From positions 23,627-87,626 of the forward strand of contig NZ_JAFLVR010000002.1 of the NCBI RefSeq assembly GCF_017315985.1: DNA of 64,000 bases, in the 5' to 3' direction. Positions 37,999 to 45,431 of the stretch are shown here, one piece after another. The notes under the pieces are model-generated. The model was not told the DNA's origin. It ran no database searches and saw nothing but the letters and a program-made list of their open reading frames with translations. The DNA comes from Candidatus Enterococcus murrayae (GTDB lineage: Bacteria > Bacillota > Bacilli > Lactobacillales > Enterococcaceae). How positions within the stretch are numbered: the first letter of the stretch is position 1; each line of letters opens with the position of its first letter. The position numbers were made by a program, and so were the translations under genes.

Positions 37999-38052
37999 GA
38001 TTTTTTAATATGGCATACATGCAAGTGAAGACAATTGGAGAGAAGTGCAGAG

Positions 38053-38970
38053 ATGAATAAGATTACAGTAGTAGGCAGTATTAATTTGGACACAACGATT
38101 CGAACAGAACAATTTCCAAAACCAGGTGAGACGATTCATTCAAAAGAGATATTTACGAACGGTGGTGGAAAAGGAGCCAATCAAGCCATCGCGGCTGCCA
38201 GAAGTGGTGCGCAGGTAGATTTTATAGGCGCTGTGGGAAATGATGATGGGGGAAAGATGCTTGTAGATTTACTTAAACAAGATGGAATCAATACTTCAGG
38301 AATTGACCATTTGGATAGCGTGAGAACCGGAAGCGCTTATGTAACCGTTGATGATAGTGGTGAGAATAGTATTGTAATCTATGGAGGAGCTAACCAACAA
38401 ATTTCAACCGAACACATTTTAGAGAATCAGAAAGAAATCTCTTCGAGTGATTATGTAATAGCTCAATTAGAAACTAATCTAACGAGTATTGAAAGAAGTT
38501 TTGAAATTGCTCAAAAAGGAGCTGCTTTTACAATTTTTAATCCAGCTCCTGCTCCTGAGATGTTGCCCGAAAAAATTATTCAAATGACAGATATCTTAGT
38601 ACCAAACGAAATAGAATTAGAAACAATAGTAGGAGTTAAAATTACTAGTGAAGATGACTTAGTTAAGGCAGCTAAAACAATTCATGAATTAGGAGTTAAG
38701 GTCCTCGTTGTCACGTTAGGAAGTAAAGGATCATTCTATTCTATCGCAGAGAAAAAAACTGGATTTGTATCTGCTTTCGAAGTTAACGCAGTGGATACAA
38801 CAGCTGCAGGAGATACGTTTATCGGTGCGCTTGCATCAAAACTGACTCATGATTTAGAGAATATTGAAGAAGCAATCTCATATGCAAGTAAAGCTGCTTC
38901 ACTGACTGTCCAACGGTATGGGGCCCAACCAGCTATACCATATGAAACAGAGTTAGCCGTAGAAATATAA
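38053..38970 (+). CDS. rbsK: Ribokinase
   Basis: A 305-residue ribokinase with the N-terminal GSINLDT substrate loop, the GGGKGANQAIAAAR motif near residue 37, and the C-terminal VDTTAAGDTFIGAL motif containing the catalytic Asp. It converts ribose to ribose 5-phosphate. I chose ATG 38053 since its product starts as relatives do; TTG 38035 has no RBS. It is the last gene of the ribonucleoside operon, closed by a strong terminator. Confidence 0.95.
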   Translation: MNKITVVGSINLDTTIRTEQFPKPGETIHSKEIFTNGGGKGANQAIAAARSGAQVDFIGAVGNDDGGKMLVDLLKQDGINTSGIDHLDSVRTGSAYVTVDDSGENSIVIYGGANQQISTEHILENQKEISSSDYVIAQLETNLTSIERSFEIAQKGAAFTIFNPAPAPEMLPEKIIQMTDILVPNEIELETIVGVKITSEDDLVKAAKTIHELGVKVLVVTLGSKGSFYSIAEKKTGFVSAFEVNAVDTTAAGDTFIGALASKLTHDLENIEEAISYASKAASLTVQRYGAQPAIPYETELAVEI

Positions 38971-38987
38971 AAAAACATATTTAAATT

Positions 38988-39043
38988 GAGAACGCAAATA
39001 AACACTTCCTGTTTTTCTGGAAGTGTTTATTTGTATGGTTCTC
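38988..39043 (+). terminator. Terminator of the ribonucleoside operon
   Basis: A long stem made of GAGAAC / GTTCTC (outer) and AAATAAACACTTCC / GGAAGTGTTTATTT (inner) with a nine-base loop. The inner arms alone would be stable. Confidence 0.85.
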
Positions 39044-39152
39044 ATTAATAGCTACACATCTACTTTGGATTGCTTCTAATCTATTTGGCTTACAGGTGCT
39101 AGACCGTCAGGAAACCATTTTAAAAATCAAGTAACACATAAAACAACAGTAG

Positions 39153-39386
39153 CTAGTTCGTTTTAAAAATCTGAGGAACAATCATATCAATTTTAAGTAT
39201 TTCATCCTCTGACAAAACTTTCCCATCTTTTCTCCAAATAGAGATTTTACGTTTTTCCTTTTCAAGGGCATAATTCTCCGCCACATATTTTGCTCGCTGA
39301 TTATTCAAAAAGGTCTTAATGAAAATGGCACGTAATTGATTAAGGCTCAAGCCATTTAAGAATAAACTATCAAGAAATAATACCAA
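39153..39386 (-). CDS. Short hypothetical protein or gene remnant
   Basis: An open frame of 77 codons with plausible codon use (SLNQLRAIFIKTFLNNQRAKYVAENYALEKEKRKISIWRKDG split over its length). I recognise no family. It looks like the C-terminal end of a larger DNA- or RNA-related protein. It lies in the kilobase between the ribonucleoside island and the Mga-type regulator, next to a P450 remnant, so decay is likely. Confidence 0.35.
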   Translation of the reverse strand: MVLFLDSLFLNGLSLNQLRAIFIKTFLNNQRAKYVAENYALEKEKRKISIWRKDGKVLSEDEILKIDMIVPQIFKTN

Positions 39387-39653
39387 ATTGGAAGTTCTGG
39401 AGTTATTTTGAGATCGACAATATTTCTCAAAATCGTTTATCTTTTAGATGCCTACTGGAATAAAACTATCATAGAGAAAAAAGAGTAGTACAAAAGATTG
39501 AGTCAAATTAAATGCACTTATCGACTCACTTGATAAAGGAAATCAACAAATTGTCTGAGTTCAACATGCCATTGATGAGCCTAGTGAAAATAAACTATTG
39601 AGCTTCGGAGAGAGTGTTATTCAGTTGATTAGTATGACAGTAATTAGTCAATT
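39387..39653. other. Non-coding stretch before the P450 remnant
   Basis: No open frame, clear promoter or strong hairpin is seen. It probably holds the 5' part of whatever was disrupted here, too decayed to recognise. Confidence 0.4.
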
Positions 39654-39842
39654 GCGCTGCAGGTGAGTGGGATTACATTGCATATTTTACAAGTCTTTTC
39701 TGATCAGCTAATAAACAAATATCAATCTTTTGTTCAGAATAAGATTGGAAAATTCTAATGAATTAAATCTCAACATATCCGAAGAGCAAGGTATTGCAGA
39801 TTGAGAATTAAACAAGAAAGATTTCTCCAAATTGGAGAAACC
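39654..39842 (+). pseudogene. Decayed copy of the P450 3' end
   Basis: These bases align clearly with 29896-30100: the heme-Cys region onward (GCAGGTGAGTGG, ATTACATTGCATA, TCTTTTCTGATCAG), the stop codon region (GAATTAAACAAGAAAGA) and a hairpin where the P450 terminator lies. Several insertions, deletions and stops break the frame. The two copies flank the whole ribonucleoside island. About 200 bases of AT-rich sequence without a gene follow, up to 40052. Confidence 0.85.
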
Positions 39843-40052
39843 TTATTTGAGTGACCTTTTTTTGAGATTTTCAACTGCTTAGCAGTTAAGAAGGTGTAAT
39901 TGAATCGAAGTAGAAAAATCTATTTCCTAAAAGCATGTACTCTAAGGAAACGAACGGTAATGATTAAATAAAAATCAATGAGCCAAACCTGTTTACATAA
40001 TTAAACAGAAAGCAGTTTAGTTCAATTATCTCTCTGGTTCCCCTACAATTAA

Positions 40053-41552
40053 CTAGACCATTTTAACATCAATCAAATTATTAAATGCTGCAGTTAGTTC
40101 TTTTAAATCATTATTGGTTAAATTGGGGCTGATATAAACAATAGGAATACCGTGGTCAGTCTGATTTTTAGGTTTCGTGCAAGTTATGATTAAATCTGGA
40201 ATAATTGCTTTATCGCTACCTAATGTACTAAAAATGGACAGACGATAAAACGGGCTGAAGAGAGAGAGTAAATATGATTTCAATAATTTCTCTATTGTAA
40301 TGGGCAAATCAGTTTCTAACTGTAAAATAATTTTTGGATTGAAGTCCACAGGGTCTCCCAAAAGAGTATACATCTCAACCATACGTAATAAAAGAAAATC
40401 CTGAGAAGAGCTAAAAAAATCATCTTCTCTTTGCAACCATTTTAGTCGGTTTGCCATCTCTTTTTTTAGAAAAGGGAAATTGACATCCAAATATTCCTGA
40501 TAATCATAGCCAGAAATCGGTACAGTGTAGTTTGGAAATAAAATACTTCTTAGCAAGGAGCTCATAAGTAAACTGGTTGCTAATTCTTGATTTTCTATAG
40601 TGGCTTGATTGAACTCTGGAAAGCGTGAAATAATTAATCTCAATTTTTCATTTATGATAGAGTTATTTTTTTGATGAAAATATAATATTCGTGAATATAT
40701 ATCTTTTATTGTATAGAACCTTACGCCCGTAAGTAATAAAAGGAAAAAGTAAAGAATTTCTTCCCAAGAAAAATCATGTATTTTGTTAAGCTGTTTCATA
40801 AAATTATCTCCATCAATTGGAGAGGGAGGTTCAAATACGAAGCAAACTAACTCTTCAGAAAAAACAGGCAGCATGCCCATTGAAATCTTACGCCCCATAG
40901 AATTTCTTAATATATTGATTGCCAAAATATAACTCCATTGATGAGTAATAATATCATTGACGTTCCCATATTTTGAAAACGTATGGTTAATAAAACTAGA
41001 GATTTGTTGTTCTGACAGATCATTGAACGGCCAAACAGTTCCTTTATAGATATACCAAAAAAAAATATATGTAAAAAAACGAATGGCGGGTTCTGTCCCA
41101 GATATATGAATGATCCCTTTTTTAATATGAAACGATAATTCGATAGATTTTGTATGTTTATTGAATTTTTTAAGCATTCTCCGAATAGTCATAGGGTCAG
41201 TATAGTGTTCATTAGCAAATTCATTCAAAAGAACTTCTTTTTTAAGTAGTAGTTGTTGTAGTAAATCAAATGAAAGAGATTTATGAACAATTGAAATAAG
41301 CATGGATTGATAATCTTCCTTACCGCCATTAAAAAAATACCCTCTACCATTTTCATGTTGAATCAAATCATAAGCAGTTATTTTCTTAGCATCTTCTTTT
41401 AAAAGATCACAGTACTTGATAATGGTATTCCTACTTTTTTTACAGCATTGTTGCAGTTCCATAGTAGTCAACCAAGTTCTATTTACGAATAATGTTTGTA
41501 GAAGTGAAAGTTCTAATTGGGTTTCTGAACTAAGTAATTGATTAATAAACAA
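40053..41552 (-). CDS. Mga/AtxA-family regulator, EbpR-like
   Basis: A 499-residue regulator. The N-terminal Mga-type helix-turn-helix pair lies near residues 15-60 (TWLTTMELQQCCKKSRNTIIKYC) and 95-130. PRD-like helical domains fill the middle. The C-terminus resembles an EIIB-like domain (IIPDLIITCTKPKN...IPIVYISP). In E. faecalis the related EbpR activates the pilus operon next to it, and this gene is likewise divergent from a pilus operon. The start is TTG 41552, whose SD (AAGGTG) lies in the 3' arm of a terminator-like hairpin. The true start could be internal. Confidence 0.85.
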   Translation of the reverse strand: MFINQLLSSETQLELSLLQTLFVNRTWLTTMELQQCCKKSRNTIIKYCDLLKEDAKKITAYDLIQHENGRGYFFNGGKEDYQSMLISIVHKSLSFDLLQQLLLKKEVLLNEFANEHYTDPMTIRRMLKKFNKHTKSIELSFHIKKGIIHISGTEPAIRFFTYIFFWYIYKGTVWPFNDLSEQQISSFINHTFSKYGNVNDIITHQWSYILAINILRNSMGRKISMGMLPVFSEELVCFVFEPPSPIDGDNFMKQLNKIHDFSWEEILYFFLLLLTGVRFYTIKDIYSRILYFHQKNNSIINEKLRLIISRFPEFNQATIENQELATSLLMSSLLRSILFPNYTVPISGYDYQEYLDVNFPFLKKEMANRLKWLQREDDFFSSSQDFLLLRMVEMYTLLGDPVDFNPKIILQLETDLPITIEKLLKSYLLSLFSPFYRLSIFSTLGSDKAIIPDLIITCTKPKNQTDHGIPIVYISPNLTNNDLKELTAAFNNLIDVKMV

Positions 41553-41596
41553 AAAAACACCTTCTTCTCTTTTATAAATAAAAGGATAAGGTGTTT
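41553..41596 (-). terminator. Attenuator hairpin over the RBS of the Mga-type regulator
   Basis: The outer arms AAACACCTT (41555-41563) / AAGGTGTTT (41588-41596) and inner arms CTTTTAT / ATAAAAG form one long hairpin. Read on the minus strand it ends in seven Ts directly before the TTG start codon, and the AAGGTG Shine-Dalgarno is in the stem. It could end transcription early or hide the RBS. Confidence 0.75.
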
Positions 41597-41715
41597 CTAA
41601 AGTTTATTCAATTAATTCCACACAAAACATGGTTGTTTTTTACCCAAAATATGTTATATAAATAACCGAATAATATGATAAAGTAAAAAAAGAAAAGCAG
41701 ATCAATGGTTCAATT

Positions 41716-41743
41716 TTTCTTTTTTTTAGTACAAACAAGAAAT
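41716..41743 (+). repeat. Left 28-bp inverted repeat (IR-L)
   Basis: TTTC, eight Ts, then AGTACAAACAAGAAAT. It is the exact reverse complement of 43328-43355. Similarity falls away beyond both ends. Confidence 0.95.
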
Positions 41744-41850
41744 ATTTGTAAAACGATCAAAAAAACAAGGGCTATTTAAGAATAACATCGAAAATTCTAA
41801 TTACATTGTAATCAATGTAATTCGTATAGTCAATAATTTTTTGGTAGCAT

Positions 41851-41878
41851 TTGAAAAATTATTATTACACGATATTAA
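41851..41878 (+). promoter_or_regulatory. Candidate promoter of the recombinase gene
   Basis: TTGAAA (41851-41856), a 16-base spacer and TATTAA (41873-41878) lie inside the invertible segment, 93 bases before the recombinase start. The surrounding sequence is very AT-rich, so chance matches are likely. Confidence 0.35.
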
Positions 41879-41935
41879 ATGGTTTTTTACGCTTATTAAC
41901 TTATAAAAAAAGTTAATAAAATGTTTGTTATAAAA

Positions 41936-41953
41936 ACCGTCTAAATAGCCGTC
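41936..41953 (+). repeat. Left CCGTC repeat pair (possible Int arm sites)
   Basis: ACCGTC and GCCGTC start 12 bases apart just upstream of the recombinase gene. A similar pair lies near the right end (43271-43286). The Int N-terminus is of the arm-binding type, so these may be its accessory sites. Confidence 0.4.
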
Positions 41954-41970
41954 AAGAAATAGGAGGAAAA

Positions 41971-43089
41971 ATGTTGGTTCGCCGTGGAGAAAATATTTAT
42001 AAAAGAAAAGATGGTCGTTGGGAAGGACGCTATAAGAAAGGTCGAAAGGAAGATGGGAAAATTATCTATGGATACATATACGGAAGAAGTTATCAAAGCG
42101 TAAAGGATTCATTGTCCCTCTATAAATCGAAGTATAATAATGGGAAAGAAATCACAGGAGAATTATCCATTAGTGTAAAAGAATGGATGTACCATTGGCT
42201 TTCACAAAATAAAAAATTCATAAAAGAATCTACTTATTCAGGATATAAATATAAAATAGACAAATATATAATACCAGTTGTCGGTCATTTCGAGATGAAT
42301 AAATTGGCCGTTCATGATTTGGAAAATATGATAGAAATTTGGCAAGAATCTGGGCTGTCGTCAAGCTCTATACGAGTGGTGTTTACAATTTTGCGAAGTA
42401 GTTTCTTATTTGCTGTGAAAAAGAAATATCTAAATGAAAACATCTGTGAGCATGTGGACCTACCTTCCGAAAAAAGGACTAAAGTTCGTTCACTAACAAT
42501 TCCTGAACAAAAGATGTTAGAAAATGAGGCAAGAAAAAGTATTGATGGTTTGGGGTTTGCAGTAATTTTTTCTCTTCGCACAGGATTGCGAATAGGAGAA
42601 TTGGCTGCATTAAAATGGGAAGATATAGACATGGAGGGAAATTATATATATGTGTCTCATACAGTTCAAAGAATACCAAAGCACAATGGAGCATCAAAAA
42701 CAAAAATTATTTATTCAACAACTAAAACACAGACCTCAATAAGAAAGATTCCAATGAGCGATGACATAAAAAAATGGTTGCTAAAGAGAAATAACACAAG
42801 CACACCTTATATTTTTTCTAACAATGAAACACCTTGTGAACCGAGACTGATTACATATCATTTTCATAAAATTAGAGAGAGGGCGGGTTTGAATAATATT
42901 CATTTCCATCAGTTGAGGCATACTTTTGCGACAAGATGTTTAGAATCTAGCGCAGATATTGCTTCTGTAAGCTCACTTCTTGGCCATTCATCCATAAAAA
43001 TGACCCTTGATATTTATGCTGATACTATGATGGAAAATCGAATTAAAGCTATTAAAAACATGGAAATGATTGTTAAAACAGCATTGTAA
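41971..43089 (+). CDS. Tyrosine recombinase (Tn916 Int-like)
   Basis: A 372-residue integrase-family protein. Residues 1-55 form an AP2-like arm-DNA-binding domain (YKRKDGRWEGRYKKGR). Residues about 65-160 form the SAM-like core-binding domain. The catalytic domain has Arg in LRTGLRIGEL, Lys in the KTKI/TKTQ hairpin, His-x-x-Arg in HQLRHTFATR, His in LGHSS and the Tyr nucleophile in MTLDIYADT. All active-site residues are present. AGGAGG precedes ATG 41971. No excisionase or other mobile genes accompany it, and it sits between perfect inverted repeats, so it more likely inverts than integrates. Confidence 0.93.
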   Translation: MLVRRGENIYKRKDGRWEGRYKKGRKEDGKIIYGYIYGRSYQSVKDSLSLYKSKYNNGKEITGELSISVKEWMYHWLSQNKKFIKESTYSGYKYKIDKYIIPVVGHFEMNKLAVHDLENMIEIWQESGLSSSSIRVVFTILRSSFLFAVKKKYLNENICEHVDLPSEKRTKVRSLTIPEQKMLENEARKSIDGLGFAVIFSLRTGLRIGELAALKWEDIDMEGNYIYVSHTVQRIPKHNGASKTKIIYSTTKTQTSIRKIPMSDDIKKWLLKRNNTSTPYIFSNNETPCEPRLITYHFHKIRERAGLNNIHFHQLRHTFATRCLESSADIASVSSLLGHSSIKMTLDIYADTMMENRIKAIKNMEMIVKTAL

Positions 43090-43150
43090 TTAATTGTTTA
43101 GGGGTGTTTTCCGCTTTCTATGAAAATATACAGTCACTAGTTTTCAAAAA

Positions 43151-43164
43151 TTAAGTATACTTAA
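43151..43164. promoter_or_regulatory. 14-bp perfect palindrome
   Basis: TTAAGTATACTTAA lies between the recombinase stop and its terminator. It might be a protein-binding site; there is no other support. Confidence 0.3.
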
Positions 43165-43169
43165 AAGAG

Positions 43170-43241
43170 AACTCATGATAAAAAATAAATCCATTAAGTG
43201 TAATTCCACTTTTGGCTTTATTTCTTATCATGAGTTTTTTT
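43170..43241 (+). terminator. Terminator of the recombinase gene
   Basis: The arms AACTCATGATAA (43170-43181) and TTATCATGAGTT (43225-43236) are extended by AT pairs and enclose an inner hairpin AAGTG / CACTT. Seven Ts follow. It insulates the pilus operon from recombinase read-through in the present orientation. Confidence 0.85.
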
Positions 43242-43270
43242 ATAATATCCAAATTCAAATTAGTTTATTA

Positions 43271-43286
43271 GCCGTCATAAACCGTC
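43271..43286 (+). repeat. Right CCGTC repeat pair (possible Int arm sites)
   Basis: GCCGTC and ACCGTC start ten bases apart, 42 bases inside IR-R. The order is the reverse of the left pair although the strand is the same. Confidence 0.4.
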
Positions 43287-43327
43287 AGTAAAAGAAAAAT
43301 AAGAGTAACTATCGGTATTAATAAGAC

Positions 43328-43355
43328 ATTTCTTGTTTGTACTAAAAAAAAGAAA
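43328..43355 (-). repeat. Right 28-bp inverted repeat (IR-R)
   Basis: ATTTCTTGTTTGTACT, eight As, then GAAA. It is an exact reverse complement of 41716-41743. Confidence 0.95.
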
Positions 43356-43618
43356 TATTTGAGAATATATCTACTTAGTAAAGATATATTCGTCGTCAAT
43401 CAATCTTATTTTACCACTAAAGCGATAGTAATTAAACTTATTCAAATAATTCGATTTAGGCTAGTTGAGTAACAAGAAAATCTTCTAAATGTACTTTGTG
43501 GGAGGAGTGAAAATTATATCTAAACTATTAAGGAAGATCGTAATCCAATTCTAGATCAAATTTATCGAATTAAAATTGGGATTGTTCATTAATTAAGAGG
43601 AGACGGGGGAATATATAA
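43356..43618 (+). promoter_or_regulatory. Leader region of the pilus operon
   Basis: It opens with a hairpin of ten-base arms GAATATATCT (43363-43372) / AGATATATTC (43382-43391). A second inverted repeat, ATCCAATT ... AATTGGGAT, lies near 43540-43582. A GGGAGGAG box near 43500 has no convincing gene behind it. The true RBS (GAGGAGACGGGGG) precedes ATG 43619. No near-consensus -35/-10 pair is obvious, consistent with activator dependence. Confidence 0.5.
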
Positions 43619-45409
43619 ATGAAAATGAAAAAGGTATTAATTACTAAGATCGCACTAACAACAACATTATTTACAAGCCTTTCTGTTATGGCACCAGTAG
43701 GGGATATTCTAGTTGCCCATGCTGAGGGACAAAATATCAGCTCAAATGCTGTATCTGATAATACATCAGAGCGCTCAATTACGATATGGAAATATGAAAT
43801 CAATAATACATCTGAGCTTGGTGATAGAGGAGATGGCATTAATCCAGATCCAAGCAAAGCTCCTGATTTAAATGGTAAGAAATTGATGGAGGGTGTTCAT
43901 TTTGAGTTAGTTAAGGTGAAGCCTTTAAATACTTCAGCTTTAACGGATCCTTTGAAACAAAAAGAAGGTACGGATTGGGAAGAAGATACTAGCTTTACTA
44001 AGATGACTGGCAAAACTGATGCTAATGGTAAATTGACGTTTGATGTGGGAACTGGAAAAGCAGCGGATGGTATTTACTTAGTTCGTGAAGTTGTGAATCC
44101 TGATACAGGAAAATACGATTACATGGATAAAGAGACAGGATCATTAAAAGAAATTAGTTCTCCCATGGCGCCATTCTTTGCTCATTTACCACAAACCCAA
44201 CGGGATGATACAGGTAAATTGATTTATGATGTTCATGTTTATCCCAAAAACATTGTAACAGATACAGAATTAGATAAAACTGTTGAAGGTGGTAAGGGAT
44301 TCTCAATTCAAGCTGGTAATTCGTTCCAGTGGGAAGCAACAACGAAGTTGCCAAGTGGTTTATATAGCAAGGTTACACAGGATATGACAATCATTAATAG
44401 GTTTGATAGAGATAATAATCCATTACCAGATTTAGATGTAGCAGCAGGAACAGAAATTTATGCGGATTATTTTGAAGTAGTCGATGAAATTGATCAGAGA
44501 TTGGCTTTAGAAGATATTGAAGTAAGAGTTTTAGGAGAAGACGGTGTTACTTGGACGACATTAACAAATGGCGATGAGTATGAAGTGTCATTAAATGGAA
44601 CTACAATAGCTTCTCCAAATAAAGTTACTGCTGATGCTAATTCAGAAAAAAAAGTACTTGTAAGTTTAACAAATGACGGTATGAGAAAGGTCGAAGAAGA
44701 CAAGGATCAAAAGATTCAAGTTATTTATAAAGTGAAGGCTGTAAAAGACTTCAATGGATCGATTTCCAATAAATATGATGTAAATTACTTGATTCCAGGC
44801 CAAAAACCTTTTGAAGGTACGAGTGATGAACCGGAATATTTCGATGGTGGTTTTAAAATCAGTAAATCTTCAGAAGATAAAACGAATAAATTAGCAGGTG
44901 CTGAATTCTATATTTCTGAATCCGAAGAAGACGCCAAGGCCAAGAAATTCCTCGCTTCAGATGGTAAATCATACACTCTAAATGACGATGGCACAGCAAC
45001 TCCAGCATTACCAACGGGCGTGACATTCTTGACAACTACATCTGATGCAGATGGGGTAGCCAAGTTTGACGGGTTGAAACTTGATTGGTTTACAGATAGT
45101 AATGGAGATGGGAAACAAGATCCTACAATTCCATCAGAAGCAACTTGGGAAAAGGATAAAATCAAGAAATCTTACTGGATTGTCGAAACAAAATCTCCAT
45201 CAGGATATGAATTATTAAAAAATCCAGTTGAAGTTGTTGTAACCTTAGATTCACATAAAAATGTAGTAGTTGATGTAGAAAACAAAGAGAAAACAGACCT
45301 TCCATTTACTGGTGGGGACGGCATGACATTGATGATCGTGATCGCTTTAGGAGCCATTGCAATTGGTACCACAGCAGTTGTGATAGACAAAAAAAGACGT
45401 GCAGTATAG
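43619..45409 (+). CDS. Major (backbone) pilin, SpaA/EbpC type
   Basis: A 596-residue LPXTG pilin. The signal peptide (residues 1-38) ends near VAHA. The pilin motif YDVHVYPK has the linking Lys210. The E-box WIVETKSPSGYE has Glu523. The sorting signal LPFTG is at 561-565, followed by a hydrophobic span and KKRR tail. The class C sortase encoded downstream would join Lys210 of one subunit to the LPFT threonine of the next. CnaB-type domains with self-formed isopeptide bonds are expected between about 200 and 550. It is the first gene of the operon. Confidence 0.93.
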   Translation: MKMKKVLITKIALTTTLFTSLSVMAPVGDILVAHAEGQNISSNAVSDNTSERSITIWKYEINNTSELGDRGDGINPDPSKAPDLNGKKLMEGVHFELVKVKPLNTSALTDPLKQKEGTDWEEDTSFTKMTGKTDANGKLTFDVGTGKAADGIYLVREVVNPDTGKYDYMDKETGSLKEISSPMAPFFAHLPQTQRDDTGKLIYDVHVYPKNIVTDTELDKTVEGGKGFSIQAGNSFQWEATTKLPSGLYSKVTQDMTIINRFDRDNNPLPDLDVAAGTEIYADYFEVVDEIDQRLALEDIEVRVLGEDGVTWTTLTNGDEYEVSLNGTTIASPNKVTADANSEKKVLVSLTNDGMRKVEEDKDQKIQVIYKVKAVKDFNGSISNKYDVNYLIPGQKPFEGTSDEPEYFDGGFKISKSSEDKTNKLAGAEFYISESEEDAKAKKFLASDGKSYTLNDDGTATPALPTGVTFLTTTSDADGVAKFDGLKLDWFTDSNGDGKQDPTIPSEATWEKDKIKKSYWIVETKSPSGYELLKNPVEVVVTLDSHKNVVVDVENKEKTDLPFTGGDGMTLMIVIALGAIAIGTTAVVIDKKRRAV

Positions 45410-45431
45410 AGGCTAAGAAAGGATGGGAACA

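Larger units (their letters stand above)
41716..43355. mobile_element. Putative invertible DNA segment carrying its own recombinase
   Basis: Perfect 28-bp inverted repeats at 41716-41743 and 43328-43355 bound a segment of 1,640 bases holding one tyrosine recombinase gene, its promoter, its terminator and paired CCGTC-type repeats. Inverted, not direct, repeats predict inversion rather than excision. One end faces the 5' side of the Mga-type regulator, the other the pilus operon. No target-site duplication or other cargo is seen. Confidence 0.75.

Noticed and set aside
41971..43089. The recombinase as the integrase of a prophage or conjugative element
   Set aside because: No excisionase, replication, structural or transfer genes are near it, and the flanking repeats are inverted rather than direct.
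43507..43554. A 15-codon GTG-initiated leader peptide behind GGGAGGAG in the pilus leader
   Set aside because: The RBS overlaps the start codon with no proper spacing, and the peptide shows no regulatory codon pattern.
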